Assembly (NCBI GenBank): GCA_002482815.1 | Contig: DLGS01000349.1 | Coordinates: 1 to 36,688 of the forward strand | DNA: 36,688 nucleotides | Reading direction: 5' to 3' | From: Bacteroidetes bacterium UBA7688 | Lineage (GTDB): Bacteria > Bacteroidota > Bacteroidia > Chitinophagales > Chitinophagaceae | Shown here: positions 1 through 8,263 of the stretch, in pieces | How positions within the stretch are numbered: position 1 is the stretch's first letter | Layout of the letters: every line of letters begins with the position of its first letter | Translations under genes and position numbers: made by a program | The notes under the pieces: generated by a model | Database searches by the model: none | The model's input: only the letters and a program-made list of their open reading frames with translations | What the model was told of the DNA's origin: nothing

Positions 1-416
1 CTCAACACATCGCCGGGGCTTTTGCGCACGTGGGTTAGCCGGAATTCTTCCAGAAGAGAATCGCGTTTATGTAATTGTTCTGCCTTACTGAGTTTTGTCA
101 GTTCCAACACTGCTCCAATATTATCTTCTACTGATAGTTTACGAAAAACAGACGCCTCCTGAGGGAGATATCCAATCCCTTTCTGCGCTCTCTTGTACAT
201 TGGAAGCCTGGTAATATTTTCTCCATCAAGAAAAACTGAGCCCTGATCGGGTTTTACCAAACCTACAACCATATAGAAAGAAGTTGTTTTTCCTGCCCCA
301 TTCGGACCCAGCAAACCTACCACCTCACCTTGGTTCACTTCGAAAGAAACGTTATTGACAACAGTTCTTTTGCCATATCGTTTTACTAAGTTTTGTGTCT
401 GAATTTTCAAAATCAA
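1..416 (-). CDS. lptB: LPS export ABC transporter ATP-binding protein LptB (5' part, cut by window start)
   Basis: The reverse strand encodes the N-terminal 138 or so residues of an ABC ATPase. The Walker A motif GPNGAGKTTSFYMVVGL and the following LPQEASVFRKLSVEDNI are typical of LptB, the cytoplasmic ATPase that with LptFG pulls LPS out of the inner membrane and drives it along the Lpt bridge. The signature motif, Walker B and C-terminus lie outside the window. No ATG precedes the conserved region in frame: the likely start is TTG at 416 or at 410, reading (L)-I-L-K-I-Q. A weak -7-like element (TACCTTTA) lies just upstream at 443-436. The family call is firm; the LptB rather than generic ABC assignment rests on overall similarity of the visible half. 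Confidence 0.88.
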   Translation of the reverse strand, partial: MILKIQTQNLVKRYGKRTVVNNVSFEVNQGEVVGLLGPNGAGKTTSFYMVVGLVKPDQGSVFLDGENITRLPMYKRAQKGIGYLPQEASVFRKLSVEDNIGAVLELTKLSKAEQLHKRDSLLEEFRLTHVRKSPGDVL

Positions 417-585
417 CAGAAAATGAGGTGAGGTGTAAAGGTAATAAAAAAGCCAATGAAACTCCCGGGCAATATATCATACCTATCGGAAACGCCTTAT
501 TTTAAAGGATTACAGCAAAATTAAAGCAGTTTTGAAATGACAACTTATTACAAGATAAACAATGTTAAAAATAGTTTGTCAAAAA

Positions 586-616
586 CTTGCACCGTATTTT
601 TAAAGTATTACATTTG
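586..616 (+). promoter_or_regulatory. Bacteroidota-type promoter of the 641 barrel gene
   Basis: CTTG at 586-589 and TACATTTG at 609-616 are separated by 19 bases, fitting the Bacteroidota pattern TTTG-N19-TAnnTTTG (first element imperfect). Transcription would begin near 623, giving a leader of under 20 bases before the ATG at 641. Assignment is by pattern only. Confidence 0.55.
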
Positions 617-640
617 CGTACAAATAAATTAACAACTTTT

Positions 641-1363
641 ATGAAAAAATTATTCCTTTCTTTGTTAGCATGTGGCAGCATAGCAGCGGCTAACGCACAA
701 GCCGGAAGCTGGCTTCTTTATGGACAAGTAGCGGTTAACGCTACTTCATCTGACGAATTAGGTGGAACAACTGGAAGTGCCAACACAATTCATTGGATGG
801 CTACACCAGGTTTAGGCTATCAATTTGACAATCATTGGACTTTAGGTATGTATGCAAATTATGCAAACAATGGTTCAAAAGCAATTGGTACAGGTCAACC
901 TTGGATGAGAACAAACGATTGGGAAACTGGTATTTTCGTTCGTTATACTGAAAATCTAAACAAAATTTTCTCTGTATTTGGTCAATTCAACGGTGGTTTT
1001 GCTCATGGTAATTCTACTCTTGATGGTAAAGTTGTAACTAACTCTCGTTACAATGGTTTCTCTCTAGGATTTGCTCCTGCTATCGCAGTAAACGTTCATA
1101 AAGGTTTGGCTTTGACTTTCGGTATCGGTGGTATCGGTTACACTAACCACGCTTACGAAAACAGAAACAACTCTAACGGTATGTTTGACGTATCTTTCGG
1201 TCAACAAATCAACTGGGGTATCCAAAAAAACTTTGGTGGTCATAACCGTCGCATTCACCGCGAGCCAGGAACTGATCGTCACATGAAAAACTGGAGAGAT
1301 GATGATGGTGATTCACCACGTAAATCTCGTAAAGCAAGAGCTAACGACGATAACGACGAATAG
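641..1363 (+). CDS. outer-membrane beta-barrel protein with charged C-terminal tail
   Basis: A 240-residue protein starting at ATG 641 with a clear signal peptide (MKKLFLSLLACGSIAAANAQ). The frame is open further upstream to a TTG at 587, but that would put the promoter inside the gene and a non-signal sequence before the signal peptide. The body, residues about 22-197, has alternating aromatic and polar strands with glycine-rich turns (YQFDNHWTLGMYANYANNG, IFVRYTENLNKIFSVFGQF), typical of small OmpA/OmpW-like barrels. From about residue 198 the sequence becomes a tail rich in Arg, Lys, Asp and Asn (RDDDGDSPRKSRKAR). Codons are strongly biased to GGT, CGT and AAC in the second half, suggesting high expression. 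A strong terminator follows, so it is probably transcribed alone. Its ligand or function is not recognisable. Confidence 0.82.
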   Translation: MKKLFLSLLACGSIAAANAQAGSWLLYGQVAVNATSSDELGGTTGSANTIHWMATPGLGYQFDNHWTLGMYANYANNGSKAIGTGQPWMRTNDWETGIFVRYTENLNKIFSVFGQFNGGFAHGNSTLDGKVVTNSRYNGFSLGFAPAIAVNVHKGLALTFGIGGIGYTNHAYENRNNSNGMFDVSFGQQINWGIQKNFGGHNRRIHREPGTDRHMKNWRDDDGDSPRKSRKARANDDNDE

Positions 1364-1385
1364 TCCTTACTCAAAATCATACGAT

Positions 1386-1418
1386 AAAAACCGGTCATCT
1401 TATATGACCGGTTTTTTT
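1386..1418 (+). terminator. intrinsic terminator after the barrel gene
   Basis: Inverted repeat AACCGGTCAT / ATGACCGGTT with a 5-base loop (CTTAT) followed by seven T. It lies 23 bases after the stop codon at 1363. Confidence 0.85.
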
Positions 1419-1464
1419 ATTTCTCCTTATGAATATAAATTGCATAAAGATTAATGCAGAAGTT

Positions 1465-1472
1465 TATTTTTG
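1465..1472 (+). promoter_or_regulatory. -7 element upstream of the flippase
   Basis: TATTTTTG matches TAnnTTTG exactly and ends 11 bases before the ATG at 1484. An ATTG at 1439-1442 is 22 bases upstream and could serve as the -33 element. It would start the polysaccharide operon with a very short leader. Confidence 0.4.
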
Positions 1473-1483
1473 CACCATCCTGA

Positions 1484-2899
1484 ATGAAAAGCAACAAACT
1501 TCTTAAAGATTTATCAGCCAATACAATCCAAACGGGTATCACTCAGTTGGCAGGTCTGGTTATTTTTTATATCATGTCAAGATATATACCAAAAGCTGAT
1601 TTTGGAGAATATTCGTGGGCAACTGCAGTAGGTTCTACTATCATCGCAATTGGTTCACTGGGACTGGACTTTGTTTTGATTAAAAGGATTGCCGCAGGCC
1701 AGGATGCCAGAATGATGGCTGGCATACACTTTCTTCATACCTTATTGGTTGGATTTATTATTGTAGTCACTTTATCGATAATGCAGATGCTCTGGCCAAA
1801 TATGCTGGCCTTCCATCCTTTATTATTTTTGGTAGTTATCCAGTTGATTCTCAGCAATATTGCAAATTCGATTAAATTTTCGCTGACTGGCTTGGAACAA
1901 TTCAGGGCACTAGCCATAATATCCAGCCTTGTAAATCTAATAAAATTACTTTTAGTCGTATTTCTATTACTGTTTACAGCCTTATCCGTCAAAAATATTG
2001 TTTTAGGTTTTATATGCGCCTCCTTTATTGAATTTCTTATAAGCCTATACTTTATAAATAAAAGACTGGATCGCAATTTATCGCCGATCTTATCCAAATC
2101 AACCTATCTTGATTTTGTTTTAGAATCTCTGCCGCAGCTTGGTGTGGTCTTATTTGATTCTGCGCTTGCACGGGTTGACTGGATTTTGTTAGGAATTTTC
2201 AGCACCGTTACCATAACAGCCGAATACAGTTTTGCTTATAAATTTTTTGAACTGTCAAAATTACCACTTCTTATTCTGGCACCGGTATTGCTCACCAGGT
2301 TCACTAAATTATCTGGTTCCACAGCAGCAATTCCGCTCGAAAAAATGGAATCCATCCAACAATTTTTCAATATTGAGATGTTCATATCATTCCTGATTCC
2401 CATTTTTATGGTATGCAGCTGGTCCGATTTAATTGACTTAATTACAGAAGGAAAATATGGTGCGGTGAACCAAATTACCTACACCATTCTGGCCATATGT
2501 GTTCCCCTACACTTTATCACCAACTATCTTTGGACCAGCGGTTTTGTGCAAGGCAAACTAAAAGAGATTATGTACATAACCATTACGTCTTCAATAATAA
2601 ATGTGGTTTTAAATTTAATTTTAATTCCCTTTTATGGTAGCATAGGCTCAGCCATTTCTTTCCTTGCCAGCTGTATATTGCAATTAGCACTTTATCTGAT
2701 TATTATCCCTCAGAAAACCATTACTGTGAAATTCGATAAAACAATTTACATGTTTGTCTCAGCTGTATTGGCCATTATTTTTTGCAAAATGACTATTAAA
2801 AATAGTTACCACTCAGCAATATTATCTTTGTCTATTTATATTAGTTTAGTCTTTTCTTTCAGGTTAATCCATATAAAAAAATTCCTGCCTAAGCCGTAA
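1484..2899 (+). CDS. oligosaccharide flippase family protein (Wzx-like)
   Basis: A 471-residue protein made almost wholly of membrane helices (about 12-14). The N-terminal part MKSNKLLKDLSANTIQTGITQ leading into LAGLVIFYIMSRYIPKADFGEYSWA is the usual start of the polysaccharide biosynthesis/flippase family in the MOP superfamily. Such proteins move undecaprenyl-diphosphate-linked repeat units across the inner membrane. The C-terminal part (IMYITITSSIINVVLNLILIPFYGSIGSAI) matches the second repeat of the same fold. It opens a plus-strand run with the genes at 2911 and 4298; the gap to the next gene is 11 bases. Substrate cannot be read from the sequence. Confidence 0.88.
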   Translation: MKSNKLLKDLSANTIQTGITQLAGLVIFYIMSRYIPKADFGEYSWATAVGSTIIAIGSLGLDFVLIKRIAAGQDARMMAGIHFLHTLLVGFIIVVTLSIMQMLWPNMLAFHPLLFLVVIQLILSNIANSIKFSLTGLEQFRALAIISSLVNLIKLLLVVFLLLFTALSVKNIVLGFICASFIEFLISLYFINKRLDRNLSPILSKSTYLDFVLESLPQLGVVLFDSALARVDWILLGIFSTVTITAEYSFAYKFFELSKLPLLILAPVLLTRFTKLSGSTAAIPLEKMESIQQFFNIEMFISFLIPIFMVCSWSDLIDLITEGKYGAVNQITYTILAICVPLHFITNYLWTSGFVQGKLKEIMYITITSSIINVVLNLILIPFYGSIGSAISFLASCILQLALYLIIIPQKTITVKFDKTIYMFVSAVLAIIFCKMTIKNSYHSAILSLSIYISLVFSFRLIHIKKFLPKP

Positions 2900-2910
2900 A
2901 TTTTCTGCCA

Positions 2911-4224
2911 GTGGTTTATCAACATTCTCGTTTACAAAAATGGATTATCAATCTGCTTGTGATTGCAGGGTGCGCCTTTACAATTGCATCTGCATATCCT
3001 GGCTTTATGAGTTTTGATTCACTGGATCAATATGTCCAGGCAAAGAACAATGTTTATAACGACTGGCATCCACCTTTTATGGCCTGGTTGTGGAATAAAT
3101 TTCTATATATCATAGATGGCCCGAATCTTATGATGTTTTTATTTAACCTGACTTACTGGTTTTCCATTTGGTTGATTGCAACTAAAATAAAGAATTTTGC
3201 TTTATGCATATTTCTAATCGCACTAAGCCTTTCCCCGGTGATGATTAACTTCATTGGCGTAATATGGAAAGACACCTTTCTGTTTAGCTTATTGATTTTG
3301 GTTTGCGCTATTTTATTTACTATCAAAGGCATTAAAATTTCGAGGCTTCGAAAATTCCTTCTTTTTAGCTTACTGGTAGTCATCCATTTTATAGCCATTT
3401 TACTGCGTCACAATGCAATTACTGCTGTACTTCCATTATTAATTTTGTCTATAATAACAACCTTTGGAAATAGAAGGCTTATTGCTCCAATATTAGCGGG
3501 CCTATTTATTTCGGTCGCATTGTTCATTGCCGGTCAGAAAGTGAATGATACGTTGTGTAAAGGCAGGCATTTACATCCTGAGCAACAATTAATGATATTT
3601 GATTTGATGGGAATTTCCCAGGATATCAATAAAAATCTGATGCCTGATTATTTGCAGAGCAAGTTGACTTTAGATAGCATTAAGCAATATTATTTTTACA
3701 GCAGCGGTGGTTTATATCCAATTTTTTCCATGCATTGTAATACTTCAGATCCTGATAAGCTTCATCTTCTTAAACAAGCTTGGGTATCTGCCATTAAAAA
3801 CCACCCTAAAGAATTAGTGAAACATAAATACCTGGTTTTTTTGTATTTGCAAAGTGAATCCAGTTTAGTAACTTATAATTCTATTAATGAAAATAAGTAT
3901 GGAATAGTATTAAAACCAAACCGTGTTCGCGAAACCTTCATTTCTTATACAGAAGGAAGTTTTGCGAAAACATTGTATAAAGCTAAATATTACACATGGG
4001 GATGTCTTATTATTCTGGCAACTTCTCTATTGTTGATCAGAAAAAATGAGCAGATTATATACCCTCTGCTCATTTCACTTTCAGGAGTATTTTACTCACT
4101 CACATATTTTTTATTGAGCCCTACTAGTGATTTACGGTATAATTATTGGACAATTGGAGCCGCGATAATCAGCTTTGTATTCCTGATAAATTTTCATTTA
4201 GACAAAAAAAAGCTATTAAGATAA
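2911..4224 (+). CDS. GT-C-like polytopic membrane protein (DUF6020-like), probable glycosyltransferase
   Basis: A 437-residue membrane protein with about ten helices, starting at GTG 2911; no earlier ATG exists in frame after the preceding stop. After the first helix comes SFDSLDQYVQAKNNVYNDWHPP (residues about 34-55), where paired Asp residues and the DWHPP motif sit in the first outer loop as in GT-C fold enzymes using polyprenyl-phosphate sugars. Further markers are IWKDTF, LLRHNAI and SDLRYNYW near the C-terminus, a pattern I associate with the DUF6020 family. By inference it transfers a sugar or other group to the repeat unit on the periplasmic side. It follows the flippase by 11 bases and is probably cotranscribed. 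The exact family is from memory and should be confirmed. Confidence 0.7.
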   Translation: MVYQHSRLQKWIINLLVIAGCAFTIASAYPGFMSFDSLDQYVQAKNNVYNDWHPPFMAWLWNKFLYIIDGPNLMMFLFNLTYWFSIWLIATKIKNFALCIFLIALSLSPVMINFIGVIWKDTFLFSLLILVCAILFTIKGIKISRLRKFLLFSLLVVIHFIAILLRHNAITAVLPLLILSIITTFGNRRLIAPILAGLFISVALFIAGQKVNDTLCKGRHLHPEQQLMIFDLMGISQDINKNLMPDYLQSKLTLDSIKQYYFYSSGGLYPIFSMHCNTSDPDKLHLLKQAWVSAIKNHPKELVKHKYLVFLYLQSESSLVTYNSINENKYGIVLKPNRVRETFISYTEGSFAKTLYKAKYYTWGCLIILATSLLLIRKNEQIIYPLLISLSGVFYSLTYFLLSPTSDLRYNYWTIGAAIISFVFLINFHLDKKKLLR

Positions 4225-4297
4225 ATTTCCGGGATTTCGAATAATCTGTACAAAATTATAAAGCCCGTTTATTTGATGCATCAAAATCGATTAAAGA

Positions 4298-5518
4298 ATG
4301 AATATCCTGTTTATTTGTGACGAATACCCGCCAGGGAAAAATGGAGGAATCGGGAGTGTGGTTCAGAATCTTGCCCGGGAAATGGTGCAGCAGGGTCATA
4401 ATGTTTATGTGGCAGGCTTATACACATATGAATATGGTTGTTCAGACTATGAGGAAGATAAAGGAGTAAAAGTTTGGCGATTACGCTACAGCCATTATTT
4501 TTCGGGCAACAGACTATTGAAAAGAGCCATGAGAAATTTGCCTTTTTTCCTGAATGCCAGCTTGAAAACTCATCAGGCTTACGAAGATTTTATTCTTTTT
4601 ATTGAAAAACTTATTGACGAGAAGAATATTGATATCATTGAAATGCCTGATTGGAATACCTTCATTTATGAAATCGGTATACATAAACCATTCCCTGCAT
4701 TACAAGTGCCCTTAGTTGTAAAATTTCATTGTTCAAGATCCTATTTGAGCAGAGAGCTGGGGCAAGCTATCCGAAAAAAATGGTTTGATATTGATCGAAA
4801 TATTTTTCACCGGGGTGATGCACTGGCATCTGTTAGCCGATACACCGGGCAAAAAACAAACGAACTTTTTAAAGAAAACAAAGAAATAAAGGTTTTGTAT
4901 AATGGAATTGAAATTCACCCTGCAGAACAACCTGTGGAGGTAAGAGAATCTCAATTAGTGTTCTATTCCGGTACATTGGTAAAAAATAAAGGTGTTTTTT
5001 CTTTAATGAAAGCCTGGAATATTGTAATTGAGCAATATCCGGAAGCCCGGTTGATCATGTTTGGCAAAGGAGATACGCAACCTTTGATTAAGTTGCTTAC
5101 CTCTGCAGCCGCAAAAACAGTTGTTTTCAAAGGTCACCAGCCGAAAGACCTTTTGTTGCATACCTTAAAAAAGGCGACACTGGCTGTTTTTCCGTCCTAC
5201 TCCGAAACTTTTGGGATGAGTGCTGTTGAATCGATGAGTTGTGCATGTCCGACTATTTTCACGAAAAGGTCGTGTGGACCGGAAATCATTACGGATGGAG
5301 TGAGCGGACTGTTAGTAGATCCTGATAACATTCAGGAAATCGCAGAAAAAATAATCGTATTGATTAAGGATGAAAAAACAAGAAACAAACTGGGTAAACA
5401 AGGTCAGAAAGATGCTGCCACCTTGTACAATCTTCCTTCAATTGCACAACAACATGTTGAATGGTATACTGGAGTAATTAATAACTTTAAATCTTTTGTC
5501 AGGAAGAACGATAAGTAA
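4298..5518 (+). CDS. glycosyltransferase family 4 (GT-B fold)
   Basis: A 406-residue soluble enzyme. The N-terminus MNILFICDEYPPGKNGGIGSV is the glycine-rich acceptor loop of GT4 enzymes, and the C-terminal donor domain carries VFYSGTLVKNKGVFSLMKAW and PSYSETFGMSAVESM, the EX7E-type motif that binds the nucleotide-sugar. It would add one sugar to the lipid-linked repeat on the cytoplasmic face. It lies 73 bases after the GT-C-like gene. Its 3' end overlaps by 20 bases with the convergent GT2 gene at 5499, so no terminator fits between them. Confidence 0.9.
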   Translation: MNILFICDEYPPGKNGGIGSVVQNLAREMVQQGHNVYVAGLYTYEYGCSDYEEDKGVKVWRLRYSHYFSGNRLLKRAMRNLPFFLNASLKTHQAYEDFILFIEKLIDEKNIDIIEMPDWNTFIYEIGIHKPFPALQVPLVVKFHCSRSYLSRELGQAIRKKWFDIDRNIFHRGDALASVSRYTGQKTNELFKENKEIKVLYNGIEIHPAEQPVEVRESQLVFYSGTLVKNKGVFSLMKAWNIVIEQYPEARLIMFGKGDTQPLIKLLTSAAAKTVVFKGHQPKDLLLHTLKKATLAVFPSYSETFGMSAVESMSCACPTIFTKRSCGPEIITDGVSGLLVDPDNIQEIAEKIIVLIKDEKTRNKLGKQGQKDAATLYNLPSIAQQHVEWYTGVINNFKSFVRKNDK

Positions 5519-6350
5519 TAAAACCAACAACCCGACCCAGTAATGATTTCCATCTGCGTACCCTGTTTTCTTTATCAAAAGTTATTAAATAACGTAAAAC
5601 CATTAACGATTGAAAAGCAAGAACCTGGGCAAACAGGATAAATAAATTTACAGAACTGAATTTTCGACACATTGCTCCGAAACCAATTCCGTACTCATAT
5701 AATTTTTGCCGGCTCATGTTTTCCGGGCTATACGGCGGGTGATTACATTCAATCAGAGGAGAGTATATGACCATTTTACCAGCACTTAAAAATGTCAAAA
5801 TAAAATCCCCATCTTCATTTGAATGGTATTTGGCTCCGATTCCGAAATCTTCATCGAACAATATTTCATTTTTCTTAAAGAATATTGTTATTGAGGAAAC
5901 CAAATGATAAAAATTCGATTTATTAACAACAATAGAATTTGCCGGAGTTTTTTTGAAGACATATTTTTTTCGATCTCTGTTGAAAACTTTTCCAATTATC
6001 ATGTCAGGCTCTTGCAAGAAATCTAATTGATTAACCACTTCCTGAAGGGTATCGGGATAATAAGTACAATCATCATCAGGCACACATAAATATTCCCCGG
6101 TACTTGCTGCTATACCCAGGTTTCGGTTATAGGAAAGACCTTTGCGACCGGACCGGATATGCGTTATTTTTAATCGTCCGCTGTACATAGAAACAATTGG
6201 ATCAATTAAATCCGACTCATTTTGGTCAACTATTATGACCTCAAATAGGGATGCAGGAAAAGTCTGATTAACCAAAGACTCGAGAAAAAGTTCAAGTTCA
6301 AAACTTCGGTTGAAGGTGGCTACAATGAGCGAAAATTTATACCCGCTCAT
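5499..6350 (-). CDS. glycosyltransferase family 2 (GT-A fold)
   Basis: A 283-residue enzyme with the GT2 start FSLIVATFNRSFELELFLES, the NRNLGIAASTGEYLCVPDDDC segment and the metal-binding acidic triplet at residues 92-94. The rest is a GT-A domain, with a C-terminal region (residues about 225-265) that is partly hydrophobic and may touch the membrane. Its ATG at 6350 lies inside the end of the upstream polymerase-like gene (14-base overlap), so the two are translationally linked. It is convergent with, and overlaps, the GT4 gene. The donor and acceptor sugars are unknown. Confidence 0.9.
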   Translation of the reverse strand: MSGYKFSLIVATFNRSFELELFLESLVNQTFPASLFEVIIVDQNESDLIDPIVSMYSGRLKITHIRSGRKGLSYNRNLGIAASTGEYLCVPDDDCTYYPDTLQEVVNQLDFLQEPDMIIGKVFNRDRKKYVFKKTPANSIVVNKSNFYHLVSSITIFFKKNEILFDEDFGIGAKYHSNEDGDFILTFLSAGKMVIYSPLIECNHPPYSPENMSRQKLYEYGIGFGAMCRKFSSVNLFILFAQVLAFQSLMVLRYLITFDKENRVRRWKSLLGRVVGFITYRSS

Positions 6351-7818
6351 TCAATAATTTCTCTTTAACATTTAAAAACATAAGCACTTCAAAAAACAAT
6401 AATAAGCTCAATGCTTCAAAAAAATAATTGAGGTTCAATGCAAATAATAAGGCAATTATCACAGGTATGCTATACGTTCTCCGATTTGCCCTTTTCATAA
6501 AAAACCAGATATACCCAAAGCAAAACAAAACGAAGCCAATCAGACCATATTCACCCAATAATTGGTTATAAGAGCTGAATGGTTTATTAGATTCACTATG
6601 AAAAATCACATGAGTTGTTTTCATGTAAGCATAAATTGATTTGTGATTTTTTTCGAACATCGGGCTTTGGTAAGCAGGGAAAATCCGGTGCATAGCAGAA
6701 TTATCTACTATCCCTGAAAAATTGAACGCGATATTGGAGGAAAATCTGCCAAGCCCTGCTCCAAACAGCAGGTATTTAGGATTGCTTTTAAGAAAGCTGA
6801 AAGTTTGATTATAGGATGTTTTCTTCCCGGGAACAACAAAGAAGTCATACAAAATCATTCCTTTTCGTCTCTCCATTCTTTCCACCGTTTCCATTTGACT
6901 TTTGCTGAGATGCGCCTTGTCTCTGAAACCTTTTTGGTAATTTAATAATGTAGTATTGTCGACCTCCTGCTGATACGCTTCGTCCACTACCGGCTTTCTT
7001 GTAATAATACTTTCAAGTTTTGCTAAAGTATGATGTGCATTATAAGGAGTAATCACGCCATAAAAAGCTATTATAATCAAAAAAATTATGGAGGACATTT
7101 TAAAGGCATACATTCTCTCATTACTGATTAAAAAATAGACGCCCAAACATAGTAATAATACCATTGAACCATAATTACTTCCACAAAGTAAAAATGGAAT
7201 CAGACTTAAAAGCATGAATACCATATTTCGCTTATGAACATAAAACAGGATCAGAATCAAACAAATAAATACATTGGTTAAATGTACACCGCCCAATAAT
7301 CCTGTTATCAGATCTCCTGAGGAAACGCCATATGGATGATGATGACCTGTATTGTAAGGATTAATTACGCCTTCAATGAAGCAAATTTTCAGAAATTGGT
7401 ACACTGAAACGACAAAATTAATCAGTGTGAAAAATTTAAGAGACCTGAATATATTTATAACAGGCTTTGTATTAATCTGATTATAAATCAATTTGCACAG
7501 AAATAAAGAACTTATCCAATAAATCATCCCGATCAGAAACTGTACTACACGACCGTTTGTATAATTAGGATCAATGAAGAAAAATTTAATTAACTCCAGG
7601 CTTGGCAAAAGGGTGTAAAACAAGGGAATTTTTCTGAAATCGACCTTATACAGCACTTTGTAATGAAAAATTGCCAGGATAAAAATTCCGATAAACTTTA
7701 TCAAAAAGCTATGTTGGGCAACCACACATAAGATTAATAGTATAGTCAGGTCTATTTGATACTTCTCTATTGCTTTATTGAAAGTCGATCTTATGTCGGA
7801 ATTGATCTTTTGTAACAT
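6337..7818 (-). CDS. O-antigen polymerase/ligase-like membrane protein (Wzy candidate)
   Basis: A 493-residue polytopic protein from ATG 7818. The frame is open upstream to a TTG at 7902, but a -7 element sits inside that extension, so the ATG is preferred. Long runs of membrane helices surround a large polar loop (residues about 250-400). The C-terminal part has GAGLGRFSSN and, before the last helices, SSYNQLLGEYGLIGFVLFCF, the layout of Wzy polymerases and WaaL-like proteins. It would join lipid-linked repeat units in the periplasm. It heads a two-gene unit with the GT2 at 5499 and is divergent from a second protein of the same class at 8264. Which of the two is polymerase and which ligase cannot be told. 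Confidence 0.75.
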   Translation of the reverse strand: MLQKINSDIRSTFNKAIEKYQIDLTILLILCVVAQHSFLIKFIGIFILAIFHYKVLYKVDFRKIPLFYTLLPSLELIKFFFIDPNYTNGRVVQFLIGMIYWISSLFLCKLIYNQINTKPVINIFRSLKFFTLINFVVSVYQFLKICFIEGVINPYNTGHHHPYGVSSGDLITGLLGGVHLTNVFICLILILFYVHKRNMVFMLLSLIPFLLCGSNYGSMVLLLCLGVYFLISNERMYAFKMSSIIFLIIIAFYGVITPYNAHHTLAKLESIITRKPVVDEAYQQEVDNTTLLNYQKGFRDKAHLSKSQMETVERMERRKGMILYDFFVVPGKKTSYNQTFSFLKSNPKYLLFGAGLGRFSSNIAFNFSGIVDNSAMHRIFPAYQSPMFEKNHKSIYAYMKTTHVIFHSESNKPFSSYNQLLGEYGLIGFVLFCFGYIWFFMKRANRRTYSIPVIIALLFALNLNYFFEALSLLLFFEVLMFLNVKEKLLNERV

Positions 7819-7868
7819 AAAAAATGGAGTCGGGTTTAGCAGACTCAACGTTATTGAAATAATTTCAG

Positions 7869-7876
7869 CAAATTTA
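7869..7876 (-). promoter_or_regulatory. -7 element upstream of the minus-strand polymerase-like gene
   Basis: On the minus strand TAAATTTG matches TAnnTTTG; a TTG at 7902-7900 lies 23 bases upstream. The ATG at 7818 is about 50 bases downstream. Its presence argues against the TTG start at 7902. Confidence 0.35.
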
Positions 7877-8245
7877 ATAGGATTCAGGTAGTTAAAATAC
7901 AATGAAGACGACTAAATATGAGATGACGCAGAACTATACTTTATATTAAAATATACAAATATTACGTATTTAAAGTATTTCTATTTTCATTTTTGATTAT
8001 TTCGTCTGTCGCCCTGAAGAAAGGCAACTGTAAAATTATAAAAAAAACAAATTGATGACTCCTGATTTGAAGATAATGTTTTCTTTCCGGCTGGCTTTTC
8101 CGTCAATAAAGACATGGGTAATAATTTTTGTAAAAATAAGATTTCATATCAGAACGGAACAAATAATTGGCAAGACAATTAAAAACCATATATATATAAA
8201 GCATCTTCTATCCTTAAAAAATAAAAATTACTGCTCTTTATTTAT

Positions 8246-8253
8246 TAATTTTG
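8246..8253 (+). promoter_or_regulatory. -7 element upstream of the 8264 gene
   Basis: TAATTTTG matches TAnnTTTG and ends 10 bases before the ATG at 8264. No clear TTTG is seen at the -33 position. Confidence 0.4.
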
Positions 8254-8263
8254 TCCTTCTTAG

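Larger units (their letters stand above)
7819..8263. other. AT-rich divergent intergenic region inside the polysaccharide locus
   Basis: 445 bases between two divergent polymerase-like genes. It holds a candidate -7 element for each side (7876-7869 minus, 8246-8253 plus). A 71-codon frame at 8052-8267 has no recognisable features and composition like the surrounding non-coding DNA, so I do not call it. No convincing hairpin, repeat or JUMPstart-like element was seen. Confidence 0.6.

Noticed and set aside
6337..7902. Longer polymerase start at TTG 7902
   Set aside because: The extension covers a good -7 element, and ATG 7818 begins the usual part of the protein.
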